Below, piece after piece: positions 54,518 to 63,287 of a stretch of 64,000 nt of DNA. Position 1 is the first letter of the stretch. Each line of letters begins with the position of its first letter. Both the position numbers and the translations under genes were made by a program. Source of the DNA: Elusimicrobiota bacterium (GTDB lineage: Bacteria; Elusimicrobiota; Elusimicrobia; UBA1565; UBA9628); assembly GCA_016212795.1 (NCBI GenBank), contig JACRDT010000034.1:81479-145478 (forward strand), written 5' to 3'. Under the pieces are notes generated by a model. That model searched no databases. It saw only the letters and a program-made list of their open reading frames with translations, and was not told the origin of the DNA.

Positions 54518-55987
54518 ATGAACACTGAACAGGGAACGACGTTCGAGATCGAGGATGGCGTGACGGCCGCGGCCGAGGAGTCGGAGGCGCCGGCGCCGGA
54601 GGTCGAGGAGAGCATGGAGTCTCTCTTGGCCCAGCAGGACCGTTTTTCGGAGATGCTGGTGGGCAAGAAGCCCGTCTGGGTCAAGGTCATCCAGGTCACG
54701 AAGGACCAGGTCCTCGTGGACATCGGCGAGAAGCGCGAGGGCGTTGTGCCGCTCTCCGAGTTCGTCCCGCCGGCCGCGCTCCACGCGGCGGCGCGCGCCT
54801 CGCAGGTCGCCCCTGCCGAGACGAAGCCCGCCGAGGCCAAGCCCGCCAAGGACGGCGCCCCCAGGGGCGCCGTCCTCGCAGGCGCAGGGCGTCCTACGCT
54901 CGCCGGAGAGGGCGGCGTCCCCCTGGCCGTCGACGGCAAGGACGGCGCGCCCCTGTTCCCCGAGGCCCGGCGCCCGTCCGTGGGCCAGCGCATCCCGGTG
55001 ATCCTCGTGGCCCACGTCCGTCAGGACGGCCCCACGCTCCTTTCCTACCGCCGGGCCAAGGAGACCCTGGCCTGGGAGTCGGCCCGCAAGGCCTACACCG
55101 AGAAGAGCCGCGTGCGCGGGACGGTCACGATGAGCGTCAAGGGCGGCTTCCTTGTCGACGTCGGCGGCGTGAGGGCCTTCCTGCCGGCCTCGCTGGCGGA
55201 CCTGCGGCCCGTGCGCTCGCCCGAGCGCATGCTGGGCACGGGCGTGCGCTGCTACATCATAGAGATCAACGAGTCCAAGAAGCAGGTGGTGCTCTCGAGG
55301 AAGGCGGTGCTCGAGGAGGACGCGGCCAAGAGGCGCTCGAAGGTCCTCTCGGAGATCAGGGTCGGCGAGGTCCGCATCGGCCGCGTGATCCACTCGGCGC
55401 CGTCGGGGCTGCTCGTGGACATCGGCGGCATCGAGGGGTTCGTCCGCTCGCTCGACATCAGCTGGGGGCAGCCCAAGCCCTGCTCCGAGTTCGTCAGGGG
55501 CATGAAGCTGAAGGTCAAGGTCCTGGGCAAGCCGGAGGAGGGCTCGCCGGACCGCATCGCGCTCGGGATGAAGCAGCTCGTCTGCAACCCCGCCGACGCC
55601 CTGCGCAGGAAGTACCCGCCCAAGACCATCGTCCGCGGCAAGGTGACGGAGGTCTCCCCGCAGGGGATACGGCTGCGCCTCGACGACGGCATGGCGGCCT
55701 GCTGCTCGACCTCCGATTGCGTCGAGGGGCATGCCTACAAGGACGGGGAGCAGGTCTCGGGCATCGTCTACGGCGTCGACCAGGTCTCCATGCAGCTGAC
55801 CGTCTCGCTGAGGAAGTTCGACGACATCAAGGAGCGCAAGCGGATGGCGTCGTACCTCAAGGCGCCGCCGCCGCTGACCCTCGGGGAGCTCTTGTCGCCG
55901 GTCGCCGAGGAGATGGCGGAGCAGGCGGCCGGCCAGCCGGGGGAGGGAGGCGCCTCCAAGGACGATGCTCCCTCGCGTGACTCCTGA
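54518..55987 (+). CDS. rpsA: 30S ribosomal protein S1
   Basis: 489 residues. Several S1 (OB) domains: the first starts at about 50 (GKKPVWVKVIQVTKDQVLVD, IGEKREGVVPLSEF), others at about 200 (SRVRGTVTMSVKGGFLVDVG), 285 (IGRVIHSAPSGLLVDIGGIE) and 370 (IVRGKVTEVSPQGIRLRLDD). The first domain is interrupted at about 90-155 by an Ala/Gly/Pro-rich segment that includes a family C repeat. S1 binds mRNA on the 30S subunit; with leaderless mRNAs its role would be reduced. Downstream of cmk-plsC as in many bacteria. Confidence 0.93.
   Translation: MNTEQGTTFEIEDGVTAAAEESEAPAPEVEESMESLLAQQDRFSEMLVGKKPVWVKVIQVTKDQVLVDIGEKREGVVPLSEFVPPAALHAAARASQVAPAETKPAEAKPAKDGAPRGAVLAGAGRPTLAGEGGVPLAVDGKDGAPLFPEARRPSVGQRIPVILVAHVRQDGPTLLSYRRAKETLAWESARKAYTEKSRVRGTVTMSVKGGFLVDVGGVRAFLPASLADLRPVRSPERMLGTGVRCYIIEINESKKQVVLSRKAVLEEDAAKRRSKVLSEIRVGEVRIGRVIHSAPSGLLVDIGGIEGFVRSLDISWGQPKPCSEFVRGMKLKVKVLGKPEEGSPDRIALGMKQLVCNPADALRRKYPPKTIVRGKVTEVSPQGIRLRLDDGMAACCSTSDCVEGHAYKDGEQVSGIVYGVDQVSMQLTVSLRKFDDIKERKRMASYLKAPPPLTLGELLSPVAEEMAEQAAGQPGEGGASKDDAPSRDS
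54868..54918 (+). repeat. Family C palindromic repeat in rpsA
   Basis: GCGCCGTCCTCGCAGGCGCA, then GGGCGTCCTACGCTCGCCGG, then AGAGGGCGGCG. It is read in a third frame as GAVLAGAGRPTLAGEGG within the first S1 domain. Confidence 0.7.
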
Positions 55988-56963
55988 GGTGGCGCAGGGC
56001 CTCGAATCCGGGCGCATCAAGCGGTCGCGGGAGGCGCTGGCGGCTTTCCCGGCGCGCGTCCGGTCCTGGATCATCCTCGCCGTCATCCTGCTCGGGCCGG
56101 CGGCGTTCGTCTTCGGATGGTACTGGAACTTCCGGCGCGTGGAGCTGCCCCGGCCCCATGACGGGGCGGCTCCTCCTCCCCCCATGCCCAACGTGGACAA
56201 CGACATCCGCCAGGCCCAGGACAGGCTCAAGGCCGACCCGCACGACATCGGGGCCCTGGTCAAGCTCGGGATCATCAACTTCGAGAAGGGCAAGGACTCC
56301 TACCCGGACGCCATCAACGCCCTGGAGGACGCGCGCAACATGGGCGCGATGGACACGCGGATCTTCTACTGTCTGGGCATCATGTACCAGGAGCTGGGGC
56401 TCTACAACTTCGCGATCGACGAGTACCGGCGCTACCTGCGCAACCACCCCGGCGACAAGGAGATCCGGATGCTGGCGGCCAAGCTCCTCTACCAGCAGGG
56501 CCGCTTCCCGGAGGCCGTCGGGGAGTACGAGCGGCTCAAGTTCCACTACCCGAACGACGGGGTCATCGAGGAGAACCTGGGCTTGAGCCTGTGGGCCGCC
56601 AAGCAGTACCGGCGGGCGGCCGACTCGTTCACCGCGCTCAAGTCCTACGGCCCCTCGGAGGGCAAGCGCGCCGAGTTCTGCCTCGGGCAGCTGTCGTTCG
56701 AGCAGCTGCAGTACAACGAGTCCCTCGCGCACCTGCTGGCGTCGCTCCCGGACGGGAAGGCGCAGGCCGTGGGGGTCGCGCCCGAGAAGATCCACGGCGC
56801 GCTGGCGCTGACCTACCAGAAGCTGGGGCGCTTCGACGACGCCCGGTCGGCCTGGGAGCAGGTGGTCGCCCTCTCCCCGAAGGACGTCAAAGCGCAGGTC
56901 GCGCTGCGCGAGCTCAACCGCCGCTACCCGCCCAAGAAGCCCAAGCCCGTCAAGAAGCCGTGA
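55965..56963 (+). CDS. Membrane-anchored TPR protein
   Basis: 332 residues: one membrane helix (WIILAVILLGPAAFVFGWYW), a Pro linker, then six to seven TPRs (about 80-315; ALVKLGIINFEKGKDSYPDA, YCLGIMYQELGLYNFAIDEY, ALTYQKLGRFDDARSAWEQV). The repeats face the periplasm. It overlaps the rpsA end by 23 nt and the next gene by GTGA, so it likely works with the barrel protein encoded next. Confidence 0.82.
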   Translation: MLPRVTPEVAQGLESGRIKRSREALAAFPARVRSWIILAVILLGPAAFVFGWYWNFRRVELPRPHDGAAPPPPMPNVDNDIRQAQDRLKADPHDIGALVKLGIINFEKGKDSYPDAINALEDARNMGAMDTRIFYCLGIMYQELGLYNFAIDEYRRYLRNHPGDKEIRMLAAKLLYQQGRFPEAVGEYERLKFHYPNDGVIEENLGLSLWAAKQYRRAADSFTALKSYGPSEGKRAEFCLGQLSFEQLQYNESLAHLLASLPDGKAQAVGVAPEKIHGALALTYQKLGRFDDARSAWEQVVALSPKDVKAQVALRELNRRYPPKKPKPVKKP

Positions 56964-59887
56964 TACCGGCGATCGCCGCGCTGCTCCTGGCCGCGGCGCC
57001 CGTCGCCGCAGGGGAGTTCGGGCAGAACCGCCTCGTCACGCGGGACATCGAGTGGAGCGTGCGCTCGACCGACCATTTCGACATCTACTACTACCCCGAT
57101 TCCCGGCCCCTGGTGGAGGAGGCCGCGGCCTCCCTCGAGGAGTCCTTCGCCGCGGTGACGCGGGGCTTCGACGTCGAGACCACCACCGTCCCCCCGGCCT
57201 CCCGGCGGCCGGGCGGGCCCAGCTGGTGGAAGCGCCGGCCCTTCTTCCTGTACGCGAGCCCCAACGATTTCCTTGAGTCGAGCATCGTGGAGGTCGGCGA
57301 GGGGACGGGAGGAGTGACGGAGCCCTTCAAGGACCGCTTCATGGTCTACAACGACGGGACCAGGAAGTGGCTCAGGGAGGTGATCAAGCACGAGTTCACC
57401 CACGTGGTGCAGTACCACGTCCTCAACGCCGGGTTCTGGAAATCCGGGCGGATCCTCAGGAGCATCCTGTACCCTTTGTGGATGATGGAGGGCTGGGCGG
57501 CCCACGCCACGGCGGACGTCGAGGACACGTGGGAGGAGATCACCATCCGGGACGCGGCCACGTCGGACGGGCTCATCCCGCTGACGAGGCTCGAGCATTT
57601 CGGGCACCTCAAGCCCCACCAGGTGGTCCTGGCCTACAAGGAGGGCGCCGCCGCGATGGGGTTCATCGCCTCCGAGTACGGCGAGCGCAAGATGGGCAAC
57701 ATGCTCAAGACGATGGAGACCCACTTCGAGGCCGGCGCGGTGCTGCAGGCCAACATCGGGCTCGACGCCGCGGAGTTCGACCGGAAGTTCCGCGAGTACG
57801 CCGAGGCCAAGTACGGGAGGGTCGTCCGCCAGGAGCGCCTGCAGGAGCCCCAGGCCTACGGCCCGGCGCTGACCCGGGCGAAGGGCACGCTGGCCGAGCA
57901 CAATTCTACCCCCGTCTTCTCGCCGGACGGGAGCCGGATGTACTTCCTGTCGACGCGCGGGGGCTTCCCGCCGGAGGTCCGCCAACTCGAGACGGCCACG
58001 GGCAAGGCCCGGCGCCTCTCGGCCGTCTCGCGCACCCGCGTCGAGAACATCCCCCTGGGCCATTTCACGAACCTGTCGAGGGAGCTGGCCATCTCGCGCG
58101 ACGGCCGCCGGCTGGCCTTCCCGGGGACGCTGTGCCACCGGGACTACATCTTCCTCTACGACCTGCGCGAGCGCAGGGGCCGGCGCAAGCTCTCGCGCAT
58201 CGCCATGCCTGGGCTTTCGGCCGTGTCCCAGCCCAGCTTCTCGCCGGACGGGGGCAGCATCGTCTTCTCCGGCCTGAAGGGCTGCCGGAGCGACCTCTAC
58301 CTCCACGACCTCGCCTCGGGGAGGACCGAGCGCCTGACGGCCGACGACCGCGACGACCAGATGCCGGCCTTCGCGCCGTCCGGGGACTGGATCGTCTTCT
58401 CCGCGGAGGTCCCGGACGCCCGCGAGCCCGGCGGGGTCGGCCGCAGGCTGCACCGCCTTTTCCTGGCCGACCGGCGCGTGGAGCAGCTCGAGCGCCTGAC
58501 GGGGTCCTCCCGGGACCCCGTCGTGTCGGCCGACGGGACGCGCGTCCTCTTCGCGCTGGAAGGGGGGGGATTCAGCGAGCTCGCCGAGCTCGACCTGGCC
58601 GCGGGGCGGGCCGTGAGGCTGACCCGCTCCATCGGGGGCAGCTTCGCCCCCACGTACGCCCCGGACGGCGACATCGCGTTCGCCGCCCTGCGCCGCGGCA
58701 GCGTGCACATCCACAAGGCCCGCAGGGATTTCCTGCTCGACGAGGGGCTGTTCCAGCCCTCCGCCCCGGAGCCCGGCCTCGCGGCGGAGCCAGGCGCCCC
58801 GGGGGGCGCGGCCCGGAGGCCCGGCGAGGCGGCGCGCCAGGGCGGCGCCGCCCCGGCCCTGACGTCCGAGCGCCCGTACCGCTTCGAGGCCGGGACCGAC
58901 CTCTTCCTGCCGGCGTTCTTCTACTCCACGGACGGGGGCCTTTTCTGGACCAGCTATTGGCAGGGATCGGACCTGCTGGGCCGGCATCAATCCAACGTCA
59001 TGCTGGCCTACGGCTCCGACCGGAGCTACTTCGACTACACCGTGTCGTACGGCTACCGGCGGTACCGCCCCGAGCTCGTCGCGGCCGTCCTGGGCCGGGG
59101 GCAGCGCAACCTCTACGACCCCGGCCGGGGGCTCGATTTCAACGGGGCCCTGCACGCCCAATACGCCGGCGTGTCCTATCCCTTGGACCGCTACCACAGG
59201 GTGGAGCTCGGCGTGACGAGCGGCACGGAGAGGATCAAGTACCACGACTCGCCTCTGCGCCAGAACCGCGAGACCCGGACGGCGGCGGCGGCCGTGGTGC
59301 GCGACACGGTGCGGGGGCGCTACCTCGTGGCGACCGAGGGCACCCGCCTGCGGGTGGCCGCGGCCAAGTCCTGGGACGTCCTGGGAGGCAACCAGCGCTA
59401 CGAGGTGCTCAGCGCCGAGGGCCACGGGTTCCTGCCGACGGGCGGCCTGACGACCCTGGCCTCGCGCGCGGTGTTCCTGAGGAGCATCGGGCGGGACCAC
59501 CCGGCCTTCATCCTCGGCGGGGTGGGCGGGGTCCGGGGCTACGCGCGCAGCACCAGCGAGAACCTCGCCTCGCAGCTGGCGCTGGGCAACCTCGAGTGGC
59601 GCTTCCCCATCCTGAAGGACCTGAACTGGTACATGTGGTTCTTCGTGCCGGATTTCTACTTCAAGGCCATCTATGGTACGATCTTCACCGACGCGGGTTA
59701 CATGTGGGATTCGGGCCGCACCTTCGCGAAGGCCAGGTGGAACGACGTCCGGCACTCCTACGGCGCGGGCATCAGGATCCACACGTTCATCATGCAGGAG
59801 TTCCCGCTGGTCGTCTCCATGGACTACGCCCAGCAGACCGCCAAGGACCGGGGCATCTTCTACGTGTACCTGGGGTATCTGTTTTGA
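56960..59887 (+). CDS. Gluzincin peptidase-like, beta-propeller and outer-membrane barrel protein
   Basis: 975 residues, GTG start. Signal peptide (1-18), a peptidase-MA-like domain with HEXXH in VIKHEFTHVVQYHV (His about 137) and a downstream Glu in WMMEGWAAHAT, a TolB/PD40-like propeller (about 310-610; PVFSPDGSRMYFLSTRGG, PSFSPDGGSIVFSG, APSGDWIVFSAE), an Ala/Gly linker, and a C-terminal barrel (about 650-975) like Omp85/surface-antigen proteins, with VGGVRGYARSTSENLASQL. It probably sits in the outer membrane, with peptidase and propeller in the periplasm. Confidence 0.85.
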   Translation: MIPAIAALLLAAAPVAAGEFGQNRLVTRDIEWSVRSTDHFDIYYYPDSRPLVEEAAASLEESFAAVTRGFDVETTTVPPASRRPGGPSWWKRRPFFLYASPNDFLESSIVEVGEGTGGVTEPFKDRFMVYNDGTRKWLREVIKHEFTHVVQYHVLNAGFWKSGRILRSILYPLWMMEGWAAHATADVEDTWEEITIRDAATSDGLIPLTRLEHFGHLKPHQVVLAYKEGAAAMGFIASEYGERKMGNMLKTMETHFEAGAVLQANIGLDAAEFDRKFREYAEAKYGRVVRQERLQEPQAYGPALTRAKGTLAEHNSTPVFSPDGSRMYFLSTRGGFPPEVRQLETATGKARRLSAVSRTRVENIPLGHFTNLSRELAISRDGRRLAFPGTLCHRDYIFLYDLRERRGRRKLSRIAMPGLSAVSQPSFSPDGGSIVFSGLKGCRSDLYLHDLASGRTERLTADDRDDQMPAFAPSGDWIVFSAEVPDAREPGGVGRRLHRLFLADRRVEQLERLTGSSRDPVVSADGTRVLFALEGGGFSELAELDLAAGRAVRLTRSIGGSFAPTYAPDGDIAFAALRRGSVHIHKARRDFLLDEGLFQPSAPEPGLAAEPGAPGGAARRPGEAARQGGAAPALTSERPYRFEAGTDLFLPAFFYSTDGGLFWTSYWQGSDLLGRHQSNVMLAYGSDRSYFDYTVSYGYRRYRPELVAAVLGRGQRNLYDPGRGLDFNGALHAQYAGVSYPLDRYHRVELGVTSGTERIKYHDSPLRQNRETRTAAAAVVRDTVRGRYLVATEGTRLRVAAAKSWDVLGGNQRYEVLSAEGHGFLPTGGLTTLASRAVFLRSIGRDHPAFILGGVGGVRGYARSTSENLASQLALGNLEWRFPILKDLNWYMWFFVPDFYFKAIYGTIFTDAGYMWDSGRTFAKARWNDVRHSYGAGIRIHTFIMQEFPLVVSMDYAQQTAKDRGIFYVYLGYLF

Positions 59888-59892
59888 TGATG

Positions 59893-59946
59893 TGAGCCTC
59901 CCCCGCGGGGAGGCGAGCATCGAGGGGGCGAATGCCGCTTCATCAA
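59893..59946 (+). repeat. Family A repeat, hairpin-first, before lysA
   Basis: GAGCCTCCCC-CGC-GGGGAGGCGAG, CATCGAGGGGGCGA, then ATGCCGCTTCATCA. It is the only complete copy in hairpin-first orientation relative to the next gene. The tail merges into AAGGAGG. Confidence 0.8.
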
Positions 59947-59970
59947 GGAGGCCAGGGGGAGCCGGACAGC

Positions 59971-61275
59971 ATGCTGACCTACAGGCGCGGCAGGCTCTTC
60001 ATCGACGGCGTGGGGGCCTGGCGGCTCGCGGAGCGCTTCGGCACGCCGCTCTACGCGTACTCGAAGAAGGCCATCCTGGAGAGCTTCGGCCGCTTCGAGG
60101 CCGCCTTCAGCCTCCGGCCGACCACCATCTGCTACGCCATGAAGGCCAACTCCAACCGCGCCGTCTGCGCGCTCCTGGCCGGCCGGGGCGCGGGCGCGGA
60201 GGTCGTCTCCGGCGGCGAGCTCCTGCGCGCCCTGGAGGCCGGCTTCGCGCCGGGCCGCATCGTGTTCTCCGGGGTCGGCAAGACCGACGCGGAGATGGCC
60301 CTGGCCATCGAGCGCGCCATCCTGGCGGTGAACGTCGAGTCGATGGAGGAGCTGGAGGCCCTCGAGGGCGTGGCCCGCCGCCTGGGGAGACGCGCGCCGG
60401 TCTCGGTCCGCCTCAACCCCGACGTGGACGCCGGGACGCATGCCCATGTGAGCACGGGCCTGGCCGAGACCAAGTTCGGGGTCGAGAAGGCTCAGGCCAT
60501 GGCCATGTTCGTGAAAGCCATGAGGAGCCCGCACCTGAAGGTCCTGGGGATCCATTGCCACATCGGCTCGCAGATCGCCACGGTAGGACCGTATAAGAAA
60601 GCGGCCCGGGCCGTCGCCGGGCTCGTGCGGGACCTCGAAGGCAAGGGAGTCGCGCTGGAATTCGTGGACCTGGGCGGAGGGATGGGCGTGGCGTACGGGC
60701 AAGGCAAGGGCCTGGGCTTGGGCGAGCTTTCCCGGGAGTTCGCCCGGGTGCTCGCGCCCTGGCCCGAGGCCCGGCTCATCGTCGAGCCCGGCCGGAGCCT
60801 GACCGCCGGAGCGGGCGTGCTGCTCACGCGGGTGCTGTACCGAAAGCAGACCACGAAGCGCCGGTTCATCGTCGTGGACGCCGGCATGAACGACCTGCTC
60901 AGGCCCGCCCTCTACGGAGCCGTCCATCCCATCTGGCCCGAGAGACGGAGGGGGGGAAAGGGAGCGGCGCCAGCCGACGTCGTCGGGCCCATCTGCGAAT
61001 CGGCGGATTTCCTGGGAAAAGACGTCAGGCTGCCGGGCTGCCGCCGGGGAGACGTCCTGGCGCTGCTCAAGGCCGGGGCGTACGGGTTCTCGATGAGCTC
61101 CCAGTATAATTCTCGGCCCCGGGCGGCCGAGGTCATCGTCGACGGCGATGACGCGGTACTGGCGCGCCGGCGCGAGACGCTCGACGACCTGGTGGCGGCC
61201 GAGCGCGGGGACCAGGAAAGGAAACGATCTCCGGCGCCCCGAGATTGCGCGGGGCGGTCCGATTTGGTTGAATAG
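59971..61275 (+). CDS. lysA: Diaminopimelate decarboxylase
   Basis: 434 residues. PLP-lysine in TTICYAMKANSNRAVCALLA, EVVSGGELLRALEAGF, GIHCHIGSQIA, FVDLGGGMGVAYG, VEPGRSLTAGAGVLLTRVLY, and GAYGFSMSSQYNSRPR. It makes lysine from meso-diaminopimelate and completes the dapB/dapL route. Start at MLTYRRGRLF; the frame upstream is repeat-derived. The last 30 residues are not conserved. Confidence 0.95.
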   Translation: MLTYRRGRLFIDGVGAWRLAERFGTPLYAYSKKAILESFGRFEAAFSLRPTTICYAMKANSNRAVCALLAGRGAGAEVVSGGELLRALEAGFAPGRIVFSGVGKTDAEMALAIERAILAVNVESMEELEALEGVARRLGRRAPVSVRLNPDVDAGTHAHVSTGLAETKFGVEKAQAMAMFVKAMRSPHLKVLGIHCHIGSQIATVGPYKKAARAVAGLVRDLEGKGVALEFVDLGGGMGVAYGQGKGLGLGELSREFARVLAPWPEARLIVEPGRSLTAGAGVLLTRVLYRKQTTKRRFIVVDAGMNDLLRPALYGAVHPIWPERRRGGKGAAPADVVGPICESADFLGKDVRLPGCRRGDVLALLKAGAYGFSMSSQYNSRPRAAEVIVDGDDAVLARRRETLDDLVAAERGDQERKRSPAPRDCAGRSDLVE

Positions 61276-61288
61276 GCGGCTAACGACC

Positions 61289-61591
61289 ATGGCAAAGAAG
61301 CCCAAGAGAGCGAACGTCCCCCAATCCTCCGCCGAGCAGCCCGGCTCGACGGAGGGGATCACCGGCCCCGGAAAAACAGCCATAGGAATCGGTATCGGCA
61401 TCCTTGTCCTGGGGTTCTTCGTGCTTTCCTTCGCCGATCCCATGGGGCGCAACTGGGCGGCCCACCTGTCGCCTTTCCTGATCCTGGGAGGCTATGCCCT
61501 CGTGGGAGCGGGGATCTTCCTGCCGGAAAGCAACCCGTCGGCGGCGGTGCCCCATGCCGGCGTCCCAGGGCCTGGCCAGCGGTCTTCGTAG
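61289..61591 (+). CDS. Small two-helix membrane protein
   Basis: 100 residues: a polar N-terminus, then two membrane helices (GIGIGILVLGFFVLSF and FLILGGYALVGAGIFL) around the loop ADPMGRNWAAHLSP. Such short proteins are often next to lysA-like or envelope genes, but no function is known. 13 nt after lysA. Confidence 0.65.
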   Translation: MAKKPKRANVPQSSAEQPGSTEGITGPGKTAIGIGIGILVLGFFVLSFADPMGRNWAAHLSPFLILGGYALVGAGIFLPESNPSAAVPHAGVPGPGQRSS

Positions 61592-62729
61592 GCGTCCGGG
61601 AACCACATAGGCAGCCTTCCCTTCCTCTCCCGCTCTGCTATCCTGGCGCTCCCCCGGTACCAACGCCATTCCCTGCGTTCCCTGGGTCTTCCAGGGCTTT
61701 TGTCGGGGCTGCCACGGACCACGAAAGCCCGGCTTGGTCTTTCGAGCGTCGGTCGGCCAGTTGTTTTCTGAGGGGTTCCGGGCTTCGGTCTCCTGGATGG
61801 TCTTTCCCGGCCTGATCTGTCGCCCGCCCCGGGTGCCTCGAACATGGTCTTTTTCTTGGAAAAAACCATGAAAAGCGGACTTGGTCTTTTTGGCGACTCG
61901 CCTCCTGAGGTGTCTTCCTGGTGAGCGTCGCCCAACCCTGCGCCCCGTATCCTTTATGGTCTTTTCCAGGGGCAGCTTCTGTGTCCTGGGTTTGGCTCCC
62001 TTTTCCTTAAGATGGGGGGTCTCCGTGGGGGCCGGTTTCCATGGTCTTTGGCGGGATCGCCATCCGGGGGCCTCTAGCCCCGGGTCTTGCCTGGAAGTTG
62101 GCAACTTCTCGGAATCCCTGGACCTACCTCCGCCTAGGTCTCTTGATGGTCTTTTTGGCTGCCAGAAGGCCATCCCGGGTCTGCTGAAAGTTGCCAACTC
62201 TTCGACTATCCGATCCGGCTCAGAACCCAGCCTGGCTGCAGTATCGAGGCGAAGCTATGATCAGAGGCGACTGCTAACTTTGAAAATCAACACCAGGTGT
62301 TGAAATTAGAGAAAGTTGATTGAATTTACTACGGAAGCGTGCCAAATCTAACTAAGATTGTCGGGCGAACGAGGCGCTGAGGGGGAGTCTGTATGTAACA
62401 TAATATATCTTATCGTTAGTGAGATTTCGACTGGGGTGGCCCGATTCCTGGTGGCGCCGGGGCTGCGCCCGGCTTGGTCGGTGGAATCCGGCCTCGGCGC
62501 TGGCCGGCGGCTGGCGGATCAAGGGTTGGGCAGCCCCAGCGTCGGTGGCCGGTCCGGTTTGGCCGCTTTTCCGCCAAGCGTCGTCATCGGGCTGATTTTG
62601 GGTGTTTTTCTCCGACTCGCGCCGGCGCGAGTCCTGTTTGCGGCCCCGCGGCTGGAAAGGGCGATTGTCTGTCGCGGCCGATGATCGCTTCTCCCGGACA
62701 GGGTATTTATCGCTTGAAGCCGTTGGTCG
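61592..62729. other. Long non-coding stretch with iterated motifs and AT-rich core
   Basis: No convincing gene. Seven copies of NTGGTCTTT lie on the plus strand (61733, 61797, 61844, 61881, 61956, 62041, 62146). GAAGTTGGCAACTTC (about 62091-62105) recurs as AAAGTTGCCAACT (about 62185). 62270-62420 is AT-rich with CAACACCAGGTGTTG and TAACATAATATATCTTATCG. These are features of a cis-acting locus; the role is unknown. Confidence 0.55.
62614..62633. other. Perfect 20-bp palindrome
   Basis: GACTCGCGCC joined to GGCGCGAGTC without a loop. A weak T-run (CTGTTTG) follows on the plus strand, so it may be a binding site rather than a terminator. Confidence 0.5.
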
Positions 62730-63287
62730 TCAGTGTCTGCCCTGGTGGGTCTCTGGGTGCGGTCTTGGCGGTCCTGAGATCAGCCTGGTCAACTGCTCGG
62801 CAAGCAGGTAGGCCTTCAGCCGTCCGGGGGCTGTGAGCTCGTAGCGCCTGGCGCGCCTGGAGCCTGAGGCTATGATCTCGCCTTGGCTGATAGCGTGGTG
62901 GATGGCCCGGTCCACCCGGGTCACGGGGTAGCCTGAGGCCCTCAACCACTTGGCCAGGAGCGCCGCTGTGGGCCTGGGCATGTTTAACAGGTTCTCAGAG
63001 GCTGCCAGAAGCGCCAGGCAAGCGTCTTTTTCCTGGGTCTTTCCGGTCAATTTCGACCTCAGTTGTATGCGGTGGCCGGCGGCTTGGGCGATGGTGTCCC
63101 AAGATATCTGCGGCGCTCCCGCGGGCCCGTGGTCGGCCGCGGCGAGCGCCTGGGGTGCGGGCATGATGGGCCGGTGCTCCAGGAACTCCTTGCGCTGCTT
63201 TTCCACGAAGTCGGCCGTTCCCTCGGCCTCGAGTTCGGATCCGTCCGGGAGCTTGATCCTGATGCGATGGGGCGCCTGTTCCATCAT
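62730..63287 (-). CDS. Hypothetical protein with possible C-terminal winged helix
   Basis: 185 residues. The N-terminus RIRIKLPDGSELEAEGTADF resembles a small beta/alpha module seen in proteins of unknown function. The middle is Ala/Pro-rich. The C-terminal part (LLAKWLRASGYPVTRVDRAI, then EIIASGSRRARRYELTAPG) looks like a winged helix (inference). CATAATAAT lies 8 nt before the ATG, possibly a -10. Codon use is less G/C-biased than in the core genes, so it may be acquired. Confidence 0.55.
   Translation of the reverse strand: MMEQAPHRIRIKLPDGSELEAEGTADFVEKQRKEFLEHRPIMPAPQALAAADHGPAGAPQISWDTIAQAAGHRIQLRSKLTGKTQEKDACLALLAASENLLNMPRPTAALLAKWLRASGYPVTRVDRAIHHAISQGEIIASGSRRARRYELTAPGRLKAYLLAEQLTRLISGPPRPHPETHQGRH

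Noticed and set aside
56924..59920. 998-codon frame antisense to the barrel protein
   Set aside because: Shadow frame without recognisable domains opposite a well-supported gene.
61280..62197. 305-codon minus-strand open frame
   Set aside because: Composition is Lys/Arg/Pro/Gly-rich without domains, it runs antisense over a small gene and the motif-rich spacer, and no start region fits.
62614..62633. Intrinsic terminator
   Set aside because: The palindrome is strong but has no loop and no proper T-run on either strand, and no gene ends before it.
62358..62684. 108-codon plus-strand frame
   Set aside because: Spans an AT-rich regulatory-looking block, no ribosome-binding site or family, and includes the 20-bp palindrome.
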